Shown here: positions 1-12,337 of the stretch, piece by piece
How the letters are laid out: every line of letters begins with the position of its first letter
How positions within the stretch are numbered: the first letter of the stretch is position 1
From: Viola odorata
Taxonomy: Eukaryota; Streptophyta; Magnoliopsida; Malpighiales; Violaceae
Direction of reading: 5' to 3'
Assembly: GCA_963691705.1 (NCBI GenBank)
Contig: OY829539.1
Location: 13,890,501 to 13,954,500 of the forward strand
Length of the DNA stretch: 64,000 nt
The notes under the pieces: model-generated
What the model was told of the DNA's origin: nothing
Seen by the model: the letters and a program-made list of their open reading frames with translations, nothing else
Databases searched by the model: none
Position numbers and translations under genes: made by a program

Positions 1-540
1 CAGGAAGTGACGATGAGGATTGATCGATTGAGGACGACCGACGATGTCGTGGATCAGTGGCCGGTGAGGACGAGAATGGAGGATGCGAGGACGATGTCGG
101 CACCGACGACCGGTGATTGGTGAGGACAAGCTTGTTGGACCTGATTGGCTGCGGCCGTGCGGCGTGCGGCGTGCGGAGGTCTACTGCTCTACTACTCTGC
201 TACTCGGTGACTTTGAGATTGAGGGAGTGAGGAGAACAGAGGAGGACGATGGAACTTTTGTTCCTTTTTTTTATCATTCAAATACTAAAACGTCGTTTTA
301 GTAATTTCTGGTTTTAAAAAAACCCAACACGAACTGGCCGGTCGAATCCGTTTTTTAACTTCCGATCAATTTTATTGACGTGACATGACACATCAGCAAA
401 ATTACACATGACATTTGACGTACGTCGGATATTTAACGAAATTCATTGGAGGGCCAAATGAGAACAATCATTTGAGTGCAGATACCAAATCAATACATTA
501 AAGTGTGTGCAGATGACAAAAATTTCATTAACCCTTTTTA
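1..540. other. Unclassified, probably repeat-derived sequence
   Basis: No gene can be supported here. The first 240 bases are GC-richer and simple in composition (GAGGACGA-type words); the short open frame in it has no recognisable motif. Bases 290-540 contain an ACGTCGTTTTAGT-type word and a run that reads like a transposon end or untranslated region, but no terminal repeat or target duplication can be seen inside the window. Confidence 0.3.
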
Positions 541-1560
541 GTTTTCAATGTCTTGTAAGAGTTGCGTTTGTAACAAATTTTCGAATAGCATTCTATATTA
601 ATAAAATTTTAATTAGTCACTAATTTTTTTTAATATACTTAAATTTATTTCAAATTTGAACTAAAATTATTTATAAAATTTTAAAAATTTATAAAATTAT
701 TTGAAATGTAACATATGTAATAATGATATGGGAAATTCAAATAAAATATTTTTATTAATTATTTTGGTAAAATATATTTATTAATTATAAAATCGAATTT
801 ATTGATAGATAAAATATACTTAACCTTTTATATCTCGAGGAAATGCCGAGTTAGTCTTTCACTTTTGATGGGGAGAAAATGCAAAGTTTGAACATTATAC
901 GATTTTGATTTAGAACATCCCACCACATACATATATAAAATAATATGAAAGCGGAAGCTCTAAACTATTGCTACTTTGAAATGATGACATGTGTAGCATT
1001 TAGGTGATGACATGGAAGCAAATAAGTTTTTTTAGTGATACCAGATAGATTTATAAAATTTACTAAATTATTTATACAATTATAATTAGTATAAAATTTA
1101 GTAAAAAATAATGACTCCAATCTTAAATTTATTTTCTTTATCTTATCTCAATCCAATTTTCAAAATGTCATGTTTCTCCACCTCTGTCCAATTTCGAAAA
1201 TGTCAATCAATCTCTATCTCCTTAATTTTTTATTTTCTAACCTAAAAATTAATATTAAAATAATGTGATATTTTCGAAAGGGACGCCGAATTCGTCAAAT
1301 AATAATTAAAATTACAACTCAACACTAATAAGCAAAATAAATTACAGATAGTGATAAGAGGTTCGATCTATAGGAAAATGTGTAGTTTAGAAACTTTATT
1401 TTGACCAACAAATAATTAAAACAAACAAGGGAGTTGTTTTTGAGTTTGAAAATAAACGTTAAAAATAGTGTAGATTGAAATGGAACAAATTCAAGAGCGA
1501 TTTTAAGAAATAAACAAGGAAAAAGACTCCTAGCAAAGACAATGGAAAAATTATGATTCA
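541..1560. other. AT-rich intergenic sequence, nothing recognised
   Basis: Very AT-rich sequence with no open frame of note, no RNA gene and no terminal repeats that I can see. Confidence 0.5.
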
Positions 1561-3114
1561 AGTACTATTGATCATTGATTCATGGAGCAACTATAACAAC
1601 AAGGTACACTTAGGTTCCCTCCTTTCCTCCTACAACAAGTTACTTAAACGTACACTTATTAAGCAATCCTAATTATCTAGCAATCTTAAGGTACACTCAT
1701 AAGATTTAACTAAACCATTGATAAAATTAAGGAAAGACTAATTCTACGCCAAGACTAATGTTCACTTATAGCCTTTAGACTTAATTGCTTATTCATTCTA
1801 GTCTCAAAGAGCCTACTGGGTGTCGAATCCATTAAAAATAAAATAAATACAGCTTAATACTCAATGATAAAAGATATTGTGCACAGTGGTAAGAAGTTCG
1901 CTCCTCAGTAAACAACAGTCTAATCTTAGTTTTCCTTGTGAGGATGAGGGCAATCAAAATACAATTTAAAGTTGATTAGGATACGATTTTCCTTAATTTC
2001 CTCTTTTGGTTATTTTTGGGAACTATTTATACTCTTCCAAGATTTTTGAGAAGGAGGTCCACCGTGTGGGTTTGGATCTCTTTCTCTGGTTTTTTTCACC
2101 ATCTTCACTTACATTTTGCTCCTTCGGAAACTGATACTATCCTTGGTCACCCGAGGCTCGTAGCACGTACCATTGATCTAGTTCTAGACTTGGATTTTGA
2201 TACGGAATAAATAAACTCAGTCTTGAATGTTCGACCCTGTTAACAACCTATGTTAACCAACCCTAACGAATCAAGTGAGGAACTTAATTCGGATCTCTAA
2301 CCCTGAACTCAACCTGTGAGAACCAACCTAGAGTAAACGAACTAATGGATGAACTTTCGGGTTTTACTTGCTATCCTAATCAAGTGTTAGGACTCAATGA
2401 GGGACAAGGTTCACGAGGAATAATTGAGAAAATTCTCTCTGAATTTTGATTGAAAAGATAACATAACCTTACAATGAAAAAGACGACTCTTTTAAATAGG
2501 AAACCCTAAATCCTTACATTAGAAGTTCTACTTCCAATTGAACTCCTAATTAATTAATTAAACTAATTATAAATAAATCCAAACTAATTTACTTAATAAC
2601 TAATAAAAAATTGGAAACTTGGAAATTTCCTTCTTGGCGCAAAACTGGTATCCGTTGGCGTGATCATGCCAAGGCTAGGCGTGATCACGTCAAGCGTCCT
2701 TCAGAATCACCTCTCGCCTTTAATTTGGTCATGATCACGCCAAGGTTAAGCGTGATCACGTCATCGCCTGACATCAATTTACTCTCGCCCCTGTTTTGGG
2801 CGTGATCATGATCATGCCAAGGTTAGGCGTGATCACGACAATGCCCTACTTCAATCTGCACATGCCTTTATTTTGGGCGTGATCACGCCAAGACTAGGCG
2901 TGATCACGTCATCTCCAGTATGGGCCATGAGAAGCGTCACAAGGCGCGGGTTCCTCTCGCATAGCACAACTTCTTCAATGAGTGTCTCGCATTGTAATTA
3001 CTTGTAGATAAGCTGTGAAAGTCGCGCTTGCAACTCCTTGCTCTTCGCGCGAGTATTGGTCCGGTAAGTGGCAAAGGCACTCCTGGATCCGCATCAGAAA
3101 CGGGGGATTTTACA
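1561..3114 (-). repeat. Possible degenerate LTR, minus strand
   Basis: Read on the minus strand this block starts with TGTAAAATCCCC at 3114, carries a TATA-like TATTTAAAAG around 2490-2499, and contains a palindromic array (2657-2910) at a place comparable to the CTTGGCCAAG pair of the ATH-C LTR. A GTTCGACCC-type word lies near 2229 on the plus strand. No primer site, polypurine tract or second copy is visible, so this is a tentative LTR remnant. It could also be an unrelated repeat. Confidence 0.3.
2657..2910. repeat. Four-copy tandem array of paired palindromes
   Basis: Four modules at 2657-2691, 2728-2762, 2798-2837 and 2876-2910 are spaced about 70-78 bases. Each holds two copies of a near-perfect palindrome of the type GGCGTGATCACGCC, separated by a short AAGGTTAG-like linker. 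Spacer sequence between modules is also related (CTCGCC-containing), so this is a diverged tandem repeat. Function unknown. Confidence 0.75.
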
Positions 3115-3200
3115 TCATCTTAATACATTGTTTGTTTGCTTTTCATTATGATTACGAGTAGCTAAACACATCATTGTTAGTAGAGGCGTTAAGGCATGAA
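3115..3200 (+). other. Short LTR-like remnant
   Basis: The block contains GAGTAGCTAAACAC, a word shared with the LTRs of ATH-B, ATH-C and ATH-D (for example near 5876, 14471 and 29890). It may be a scrap of an Athila-type LTR. Too short to be certain. Confidence 0.25.
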
Positions 3201-3682
3201 TAGGGCTGGGCACGGTGCGGTTCGGTTCGGGTTTGGATAGAACCAGAACTAGAACTAGAGTTTAGAACTGGTTAAGTTCGGTTCCGGGTAATTGTATTTT
3301 TAAAGCTAGAATCGCACCGCACTAGAACCATTTGGTTCTGGTTCAATTTCGGGTTGTTTTGGTGAAATTTCTAAAAGTTTTTAATTAGTCCCATGGTTCT
3401 AGAATTTAACAAGGAAAGAAAAAATACTAATAAAAACTCAAATAAATGAGCTGAACCCATGTCTCACATTGCATAAATTTGCATTACCTTACCAAAATAC
3501 AAGTTCACGATATAAATCGAAGCGCCAAAATATATATTATAAATATGAATATATATTATTATATAATATTTCGAGTAAATCGGGTTGCATGATATATAGA
3601 ACCAGAACCAAACCATTTATTTCTGAATGGCTCGGTTCGGTTTGGTTCAGTTTGGTTCAGTTCTGGTTCCATTATTTTTCGA
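3201..3682 (+). mobile_element. Truncated hAT-like non-autonomous element
   Basis: The left end TAGGGCTGGGCACGG resembles plant hAT terminal repeats, and both flanks of the block are rich in GGTTCGGTT/AACCAGAACC words typical of such elements. The expected inverted right end (GTGCCCAGCCCTA) is missing: at about 3683 the sequence changes abruptly to an integrase fragment. No transposase is encoded. The class rests on terminal sequence resemblance only. Confidence 0.45.
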
Positions 3683-4404
3683 CTTAAAACTGATCGTGGC
3701 ACCCACTTTCATAACCGTTTCGTAACCTCTCTCCTAACCAAATATGGGGTCCATCATCAAGTTTCTACAACTTATCACCCCCAAACAAATGGTCAAGCGG
3801 AAGTTTCAAACCGTGAGATCAAGTCTATACTAAAAAAAACGGTCAACCAATCTCGCAAAGATTGGAGTTTGAAACTAGATGACGCCCTTTGGGCCTATCG
3901 AACTGCTTTCAAGACCCCGATAGGGATGACGCCCTACAGACTTATTTATAGGAAACCATGCCACTTAGCTATTGAACTAGAGCACAAAGCTTTCGGGGAA
4001 TTAGAAAGGTTAACATGGATCTTGGGCATGCCGGTCAGCACCGCCGTCTTCAGGTCCAAGAATTGGAAGAATTAAGGGACGATGCCTATGAAAATGCTTT
4101 GATATACAAGGGCAAGACAAAGACCTATCACGATAAGCAACTTCGTCCTAAATCTTTTCTTGTTGGCCAAAAAGTATTATTGTACAACTCTTGTCTTCGC
4201 CTTTCTGCAGGGAAACTGAAATCTAAATAGACAGGACCTTACATAGTCAAAGAAATTTTCGACTATGGGGCCTTTGAAATACAACACCTGGAAACGGGGG
4301 TTATTTTTAAAGTGAATGGCCATAGGTTGAAACCATTCTACGAAGGATTCAAGCCCTCGACAGTGGAGGAAATGGCGGTGGAACACCCACCCATCGTGCC
4401 CTAG
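3683..4404 (+). pseudogene. ATH-A integrase C-terminal half (broken)
   Basis: Remnant of a Ty3/gypsy integrase, the enzyme that inserts the cDNA into the genome. It begins at the second catalytic Asp region (DRGTHF), keeps the [11 protein letters not shown] motif with the catalytic Glu, and runs through the C-terminal part to [14 protein letters not shown]. The N-terminal zinc-binding part and first Asp are missing at the left edge. A frameshift near 3990-4010 moves the frame, and a TAG at 4228-4230 replaces the Trp found in the ATH-B homologue. Closest relative in the window is the ATH-B integrase (11614 onward). Non-functional. Confidence 0.9.
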
Positions 4405-4955
4405 ATCATCAGCACACGTCGAGGCCCCGATGATTAAACAGGCCGCACTGGAGGCATCTCATATGTCGTTCCACTCTTTCCTCTCTTCTCTTTATCTTTT
4501 ATTTAATTCCAAAACTTTTTCACTTTTTATTTTTATTTTATTTTATTTGCCTTTTTATTAGTTAAGATTTTCTTCCATTATTTTTCTCCTTTAATCCCTC
4601 TCCTTTCCCTTTCCAAGTTGATTTTATTCTCTGTGATCATTATATTTTCCTTTATTCTCTCCTTTTGTCTTTATCCCTTCTAACTATCCCTTTTCAAATT
4701 TTAAAAGGTTGCTTTAATCAGTTGGGATACGCTTGGCCCGTTGCGCTATCTCTCTCATGGTTCCAAGGCGCCAAGTCAGCCCAAGGGACAAAAAGCAAGC
4801 CCTCATTAATTCGGTTGTCAGACACCAGGCGCTTTTCAGCACGCTCCCCCTTCGTCTTCAACCTACATCCAATTATCACACTCTCTCTCTCCCACACAAA
4901 CACGCCACCTTCCCTCCATCCCCATCAACACCAGTCACATCCATAGATTTTTCCA
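4405..4955 (+). other. ATH-A pol-env spacer
   Basis: Pyrimidine-rich noncoding spacer between integrase and the env-like ORF. It contains the conserved GGAGGCA word at 4450-4456 with a short stem (4453-4457 with 4463-4467), and a stretch CTAAC, pyrimidines, AAAAG ending near 4709 that resembles a branch point and 3' splice site. ATH-B has the same order of features at 12338-12910. Confidence 0.6.
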
Positions 4956-5208
4956 ATGCCGAGAGTCAAGCAAGTCGCCCATAAGCTCGCGAGAGGACAA
5001 CATCCAGTCGACGACCCTAACAGCTCTGACGCCTCTCCATCCCACTCCTCACCTGTATCTTTCCATACGTCCACCCCTCCCCCAAACACCAACCCAGACA
5101 TCGCCATTCCTCAGCCCCCGAACCCTTCGCCGCCCTCCGACTTGCGAGCTGCGGAGTTCACCCCCGTTGAGGACGACATTGAGATCACCGACTCAGTACC
5201 ACTGACGT
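4956..5208 (+). pseudogene. ATH-A env-position ORF, 5' part
   Basis: Start of the ATHILA-type ORF that sits where env lies in retroviruses. It opens with ATG at 4956 (MPRVKQVAHKLARG), close to the ATH-B start at 12911 (MLRVKQVAHKLAAS), followed by a Pro/Ser-rich stretch and an acidic EIT segment. It is cut at 5208 by the ATH-B LTR and continues at 38110. An N-terminal basic KQVAHK box is shared by ATH-A, B and C. Function unknown; no signal peptide is visible. Confidence 0.8.
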
Positions 5209-6806
5209 TGATAGCATGTCTTTATTGTAGGATTTTCTATCTTATTTCCGGCCTTTTCGAGGGCAAGATACTTCTGATTTGCCCTTTTCCCCATCTTTTT
5301 GCAGATCAGCGCCTAAAGGGAGAAAACAACGGAAACGAGCATTTTTGGAAGCATTTTTGGAGTCTTGAAGATCGAGGTCTAGAAGAGCAGAAGTCGTCGA
5401 GCCCGCGATGCTAACCATACCAGTGAGCAGTCTCAGACCCTCGACTTTCCCGCGTCAGACCAGAGATCAAGAGCCAAAGGAAAGAATTCCAGAAGCTTCC
5501 AGAAGGTGTCAGACGCTTCTAGAAGATTCCAGAATATTCTCTGGCAAGGACGCGGTCCCCTTGTGTGATGGCGTCCTCCCAAGCGCTGATGCCCTCTCTC
5601 CCTTAGCTGTATTTTTGTCCCCTAGATAGTTTTAGCCTATTTAAGCTTAGCTTTAGGGTTTTTGTAAGGGAGGCTGACTTAAGGCACTAAAAATATCTCT
5701 TTCTCTTACCCTAATTTTGAGGGATTTTATTCTCTTGAATATTGGAGCAACCGCCAGTTTTGTAAAGGAGGAAGCTTTCCTTCTTTGATTTATAAAATCA
5801 TTTACTGGTTTCCTCTAATCCTTTTCTCTACTCCTTCTTGCATGATATTCATTACCTACTGTTTACATTTTGTTATGAGTAGCTAAATAACACCTTCTTA
5901 GTGAAGGGTGTTTCAAGGGTTGCAAGGGTTAGTTAGGAGGCCTAAAGTATGCTTAATATATTCTCTTGTCATATTTAATCATTTATCATTTTAATCCTTG
6001 CTCATTTAGAACTGTTGAAGGCCTAATCAACTGTCAATATTTCTGCATGTGTATTGTCATTCTCTTGGTTAAAACCGACGCGAATCCTTGAGATAAAGTA
6101 GACACCTAGTGTAGACATCGCGAGAGGTCTTTCCTCTAGGGGTATTTGATTGTTTAGGTTATGTGACGCGAGCTTGACAACCTGAGATGTCACGCCCTAG
6201 ATTTGTCTTACCTCCACCTCATGGGCGTTTTGAGTAGTACCTCCGCGCCTTCGGGCCTGGGAGGACAACGAAACGTCAAGGCCACCCCATATGTGGAAAC
6301 GGGGGTTGGCTTCTACCTACGATGGTAGTAGGGAGCCTACGTGGAAAAATGGCTCCTATAGCAGGTCTGTGCCTGAGTTTGGACTATTTTTGAGCCCATG
6401 ATTAACTAACCTAGAAAGCAACCCGAGAATACCTTTTGCTAAGATCTCTTCCCGACTAATTTATATCTCTTTTATTGCTTTTCGTGCCCTCGAATATCTT
6501 TTTTTATTCTGCCCTTGACTGCTTTTTACTCTCGAGACCCCGAATGATTGTTACTTTTATGATTGCGGTTTACATTTATTTACTTATCTGTTTTGTTAGC
6601 TCCTTGATCTGCGTCGATTAATTCATTAATCGACAAAAACTTCCCCCTGTATTTCTTGACCGTATTCTGTTGCATCTGTGCCTTGTCATACACTTTTATT
6701 AGCAGTTTATTCCTTCAATCTATGTGGTTCGACCCTGTCTTGCCCTGTACACATTTATTTGTGCATTAGGCATTAGGAAATATTTAATACATTTGAGTGA
6801 CGATCA
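5209..6806 (+). repeat. ATH-B 5' LTR
   Basis: Begins TGATAGCATG and ends GACGATCA. A TATA-like TATTTAAG lies at 5638-5645 and a GGTTCGACCCT word at 6726-6736. A CTGAT, pyrimidine run and CAG ending at 5304 forms a 3' splice-site-like motif 95 nt from the LTR start. Homologous to 36522-38109, and more distantly to the ATH-A and ATH-F LTRs. Confidence 0.9.
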
Positions 6807-6811
6807 AATTT

Positions 6812-6829
6812 TGGCGCCATTGCCGGGGA
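6812..6829 (+). other. ATH-B primer binding site (tRNA-Asp type)
   Basis: TGGCGCCATTGCCGGGGA begins six bases after the LTR end. It matches the 3' end complement expected for plant tRNA-Asp, the usual Athila primer, with one change relative to ATH-C (A for G). Confidence 0.85.
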
Positions 6830-6861
6830 TTGAATGGTACTAATTCTGTTTTTATTTTTGT

Positions 6862-9438
6862 ATAACCAGGAGATCTGCTCCAGACCTACTCCCTCTCGAC
6901 CATGAGTTAACCAGAATGGAAAGAAATCTTCGAAGGTAAGCCAGAGGAGCATCTACTCAGCGTAGAGTGATCCCACATCCTGCCCTCGACGGGTCTCCTT
7001 CCAACCTGGCCGGCCAGGACCTTCAGTTTTTCCTAGATCTAGCCTATCTCCATCGAAGTCTCGACAATCCCGTAGCCGCTCATTTCGATCATCCCGCAAT
7101 GGACGACCGCGACGACTATGTACGTCACGAGGATCCACCACCACCTCCTCCTCCAGATCAATAAACCATTGATAATTTCCATGCAACTGCTGATATGGCA
7201 AGCAACTGCATTGTCTGGCCCACTGTCGAGCATGACTGGACCTTAAAGTCAACCGTTATGCATCACCTTCCAATCTTTCGAGGGGTTGCCAAGGAAAATG
7301 CACTCCGCCACCTTCAACAACTCCACTCTATTTGTGAGGCCATGAAACCTACCAACGTCAGTATCGAGCAAGCCAAGCTATGCGCCGTCCAATGGTCTCT
7401 CAAAGATGATGCCCTCGACTGGTATTACGACCTTCCCCCAAGATCCATCCATTCTTGGGCAGACATGTCTAAGGTCTTCACCGAGAAGTATTATCCGACC
7501 TCTATTTCCAACACCACGCGCAAACAGCTTGTCTCAATAGTCCAGAAGAAAGAAGAGACTCTGGCCCAGTACTATGAGAGGTTCCAAAAGATGCAATCTA
7601 GTTGCCCATCCCACAACCTTACGGAGCATGCCCTTGTTCAGTATTTTTATGAAGGCCTCAAAGCCCATGATAAGGAATTGCTCAACGTTGCCGCCAGCAG
7701 ATCTCTGACCACTCTCACCCCAATAACCGCTAGAGCAACAATAGAACTCATGGCCAAGAACGCTTCATCTGACCTTGCCAACAATCAAGGCCCTGACGCC
7801 CAAGTGGCTGCCTTACAGAATCAGCTATCTTCTCTCACAGGGATGTTTCAGAACTTTATGACGGGGCAATCTGCACCTGTCAAGGCCTACCAAATCTGTA
7901 ATTTTGTGGATCACCCCACTGATGCATGTCCTCACATTCCGGACGAAATACAAGTTAATGTTGTTGGTCAATATGTCCCAGTCCCCTATGGCCAAAACTA
8001 CAATCAGGGCTGGAAACAACAAAATCCAAGATGGGTTCCCAACCCTCAGCCTTCGGGACCTAGCCATCAACAACCCCAACTGAATCCGTATGGAAATCAC
8101 CCTCCACCTCCCAACATGCAGAATTATAGACCTCGACCCATGTACCATCAGAATCAATATCAACGTCAACCTACTCAGGATCAGACTTTCATTGTGCCCC
8201 TGAATGCAGAAATACCTCGGAACCCCGAACAGCAGAAAGAGATTGAAGATCTTAAAAAGTACGTGAGTACGCTGATGGTGGAAATGAAGGAAGTGAAGAA
8301 TCAAGGGAGATTCCCACCTCAAACTGAAACAAATCCAAAGCACAATGTCTGTGCCGTGACCTTACGAAGTGGAACGACCTTGACACCTGCTACACATCCT
8401 ACCCACGATACTGCAAATTCTCTAGAATCCGAACTCAAGCCGAAACCTAGAGCTAAACTCCCGAAAGTTCCCCGACTTGTTGAAGTCACAGAAGATAGAG
8501 TTTGCTCTCCCAGGGGTTCACCAAGGAATGACCCCAATCCACCTGAATTCACCCAGGAGTACATTCATAAGATTCTCAAGCCCCCATTTCCCCAAAGGCT
8601 TGTCAAGGCCAAAAAGGAGAAGGAAGACCGAGATATCTTTGAGATGTTCAGTAAAGTGGTTGTCAACATCCCTCTTCTCCAAGCAGTGAAGAACGTTCCT
8701 CGCTATGCCAAATTCTTGAAGCAACTGTGCACAAACAAAAACAAGTTCGCCAAGGTTAACAAGATTAGTGTAGGAGCTAACGCTTCTGCCCATATCCAGC
8801 GGAGGATCCCTCCCAAGTGCAAAGACCAAGGAATGTTCATCATCCCCTACCGGATTGGAACAGTCGATATTGGGAAAGCTATGTATGATCTAGGGGCAGG
8901 AATCAATGTCATGCCCTTGATCATCTATAACTGTCTAGGCCTCGAACCTCTCACGCCTACAGACCTCACCATTCGACTTGCTGATCGTTCTATCATCTAT
9001 CTGGAAGGGATAATTAAGGATGTTCTAGTCCAAGTTGGCGAATTCTTATTCCCAGCCGATTTCTATGTCATAGAAATGGAGAATGAAGACTCCACCAAGT
9101 CTACAGATGTCCTTATGGGCTGCTCATTTCTGGCCACTGCCCGGGCAAAGATAGATGTTCATGATGCAGCCATCTCTCTAGAGTTCGACGGAGAGATTAT
9201 CCGATTCAACATGCTGGAAGCCATGCGATACCCCTCTGAATTCTCTAGTGTTAATTACATTGATGTTATTAATCCTTCTATTGATGAACTTGCTGAGTTT
9301 TACTCTACTGATCCTTTAAAATTTGCCCTTGACAGGAGTCTAACACCAGCACTTCTAGATGTCATGGTCTCGACACTTTCCACACCACCTGAACTCCATT
9401 CTGTTGTCACTGCCCTAGAAGAGTGCGTTGTAGTTTAG
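6862..9438 (+). pseudogene. ATH-B gag-protease (broken)
   Basis: Structural Gag and aspartic protease part of the polyprotein. The homologous start codon (ATG in ATH-F) is ATA at 6862; the same frame then has stops at 6937 and 7162 before a long open run from about 7165 to 9438. Gag core motifs include WSLKDDALDWYYDLPP and QYFYEGLK. The zinc knuckle (QICNFVDHPTDAC) has lost its first Cys, which is Tyr here and Cys in ATH-F. The protease carries DLGAGINVM near 8887. A TAG at 9436 separates the following linker. Encodes particle assembly and polyprotein cleavage in intact relatives; not functional here. Confidence 0.9.
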
Positions 9439-9450
9439 TATGAGCCCCCA

Positions 9451-12337
9451 ATGGTATCTCCTAACCATTCGGATCATGTTACTTTGTCTCCATCTATTGA
9501 TCAGGCTCCAACCCTCGATCTAAAGCCACTGCCTTCTCATCTGAAGTATGCTTATCTAGGTCCCGATAACTCCCTGCCTGTCATTATCTCCAACAAGCTC
9601 AACAATCCTGAAGAATCAGAGCTTATTTCCTTGCTTAAGGGGCTTGTCGCCAGATCTATGCACCCATCATATCCACTTGGAAGATACTAGTAAGACCATC
9701 CGTCAGCCCCAGCGAAGGCTGAATCCGCCCATGATGGAGGTGGTCAGGAAAGAAGTTCTAAAATTACTAGATGCAGAGGTCATATATCCTATCTCTGATA
9801 GCCCATGGGTCAGCCCTATCTAGGTCGTGCCCAAGAAAACTGGCATAACTATCACCATGAGCCAAGATGGCGAGTCCATTCCCACTCGAATCCAGAATGG
9901 GTGGAGAGTGTGTATTGACTACCGCCGCTTGAATGCAACTACCAGAAAAGATCATTTTCCTCTACCCTTCATTGATCAAATGCTGGAGCGTCTCGCGGGC
10001 AAAACTCACTACTGCTGTCTAGACGGTTACTCTGGCTTTCACCAGATCCCAGTTGCCCTCGAAGACCAGGAGAAGACCACCTTTACATAACCTTTCGGCA
10101 CCTTTGCTTATAGACGCATGCCCTTCGGCTTATGTAATGCCCCCGCTACTTTTCAGCGCTGTATGGTGAGCATTTTCTCCGAATTGGTCGAAGATGGAAT
10201 TGAAGTCTTCATGGATGACTTCACGGTATATGGGAATTCTTTCTCAGAGTGCATGGATAAATTGAGGAAGTGTTTAAAACGCTGCGTAGAGACCAATCTT
10301 GTCCTTAATTTTGAGAAATGCCACTTCATGGTAGATCGAGCCCTCGTTCTAGGCCACATTATCTCGGCCATGGGAATTGAGGTCGACAAGGCGAAGATTG
10401 AGGTGATTGAATCCTTGCCCTATCTAGCATGCGTTCGCGATGTGCGATCTTTTCTAGGGCACGCCGGTTTCTACAGACAGTTCATTAAGGATTTTTCTAA
10501 AATCACTCAACCTATGTGCCGCCTGCTTCAGAAGGAAGTCGCCTTTGACTTCGATAATAATTGCAAAGCCGCCTTTGAACTTCTCAAAAACAAGCTTATC
10601 TCCGCTTCGGTAATTCGAGCCCCCGACTGGTCTCTACCTTTCGAGGTCATGTGTGATGCTAGTAATCAAGCCCTACGCGCCGTTTTGGGTCAGAAGAAAG
10701 ACAAAGAAACTTATGTGATCTATTATGCTTCCAAGCTGTTAGATCCAACCCAGCAGAACTACACAACAACAGAAAAAGAACTCTTGGTCGTGGTTTACGC
10801 CCTCGACAAGTTCAGGCAGTACCTCCTAGGTATAAGTGTTCTCGTGTACTCGGACCATTCAGCACTCAGATGCTTGTTAACAAAGGCTGATGCCAAGCCT
10901 CGACTGATCAAAGACAAGGTTGGAAAAGAAAATCTGGTAGCCGACCATCTAAGCAGACTTCCAGCCCAAGAAAATAATTCGCTTGTGCAGATCCGCGATA
11001 CTTTTCTAGATGAACAATTGTGTCTAGCCCACACTGTTCAGTTTCCATGGTTTTCAGACATAGCGAATTTCTGTGCTACAGGTACCTACCCCGCGGATGC
11101 TTCCCCATCATAATGCACAAGAATTAGAAGGCAAGCTAAATACTACATTTGGGATAGCCCGTATTTATGGAAACACTGCTCGGACCAAATCATATGCCGT
11201 TGCGTAACGATGGATGAGGTGCCCTCGATCCTTAAATTCTGCCACTCAGAAGGAGGACATTTTGCGGCCAAGAAAACTGCCCTCAAGGTGTTAGAAGCAG
11301 GTCTATACTGGCCGACTATTTTTAAGGATAGTTACATGTATTGTGTGTCGTGCCCTCGATGCCAAGCCACGGGTAATATTGGGGCCAGGAATCAGATGCC
11401 TCTGACCGGTATCATTGTTTGTGAGATCTTCGATATTTGGGGGATAGATTTCATGGGCCCATTTCCCAATTCCTTCGGTAACATATATATCCTTTTGGCC
11501 GTCGATTATGTTTCCAAATGGGTCGAGGCTAAGGCGACTCGAACGGATGACTCCAAGGTGGTAGTAAACTTTCTACACACCAATATCTTCAACAGATTTG
11601 GTGTACCTCGAGCCCTCATAAGTGATCGGGGTACCCATTTCTGCAACCGTGTCGTGGCCTCGCTACTGACCAAGTGTGGAGTCCACCATCGAACATCTAC
11701 TGCCTATCACCCTCAGACAAATGGCCAAGCCGAAGTGTCAAACCGTAAAATTAAGTCCATTCTTGAGAAAATGGTGAACCAATCCCGAAAGGATTGGAGT
11801 CTAAAGTTAGATGATGCCCTCTAGGCATATCGGACAGCTTTCAAGACCCCAATTGGGATGACACCATACAGACTTGTCTATGGAAAGTCATACCATCTCT
11901 CTGTTGAGATAGAGCACAAGGCTTTCTGGGCCATCAGGAAAGTGAATATGGACCTCAAAAAGGCTGGCCAGAGTAGACGCTTGCAAATCCAAGAGTTGGA
12001 AGAGTTGAGAGATGACGCTTATGAGAATGCTCTACTTTATAAGGGCAACACCAAGACCTACCATGATAGGAATCTTCGTCCCAAAGCATTCTTTCTTGGA
12101 CAGAAAGTTTTGTTGTATAACTCACGATTGCGACTCTTTGCAGGAAAGCTCAAGTCAAAATGGTCGGGATCTTTCATGGTCACGATAGTTTCTGACCATG
12201 GGGCAATTGAGATCCAGAATCCGACAATAGGAACAATCTTCAAAGTCAATGGCCAAAGGCTGAAACCCTTTTACGAGGGATTCAAGCCCTCGACTGTTGA
12301 GGGCACAATGGTGGAAACTCCACCTATCGAGATCTAG
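9451..12337 (+). pseudogene. ATH-B pol: RT, RNase H, integrase (broken)
   Basis: Reverse transcriptase, RNase H and integrase of the Ty3/gypsy type. After the linker a deletion of some tens of bases near 9640-9700 shifts the frame; the rest is one frame with stops at 9821 (TAG), 10088 (TAA), 11111 (TAA) and 11822 (TAG, where ATH-C has Trp). RT motifs FMDDFTVYG and GHAGFYR are present, RNase H has CDASNQALRAVL, and a short in-frame deletion near 10908 removes about 13 residues present in ATH-C at the end of RNase H. Integrase has the zinc region, [17 protein letters not shown] and NGQAEVSNR. Ends [14 protein letters not shown] and a Glu/Pro tail. Confidence 0.92.

Noticed and set aside
83..301. 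Short plus-strand frame at the left edge
   Set aside because: No recognisable motif, simple GAGGACG composition, no gene context.
3201..3682. SINE or MITE with two ends
   Set aside because: Only the left terminal repeat is present and no tail or flanking duplication could be found.
6726..6736. tRNA gene suggested by GGTTCGACCC
   Set aside because: No cloverleaf can be drawn around it; only the T-arm-like word is present.
7825..8343. Minus-strand 172-codon frame
   Set aside because: Lies opposite the ATH-B gag, has no motif, and no homologous frame in the other elements.
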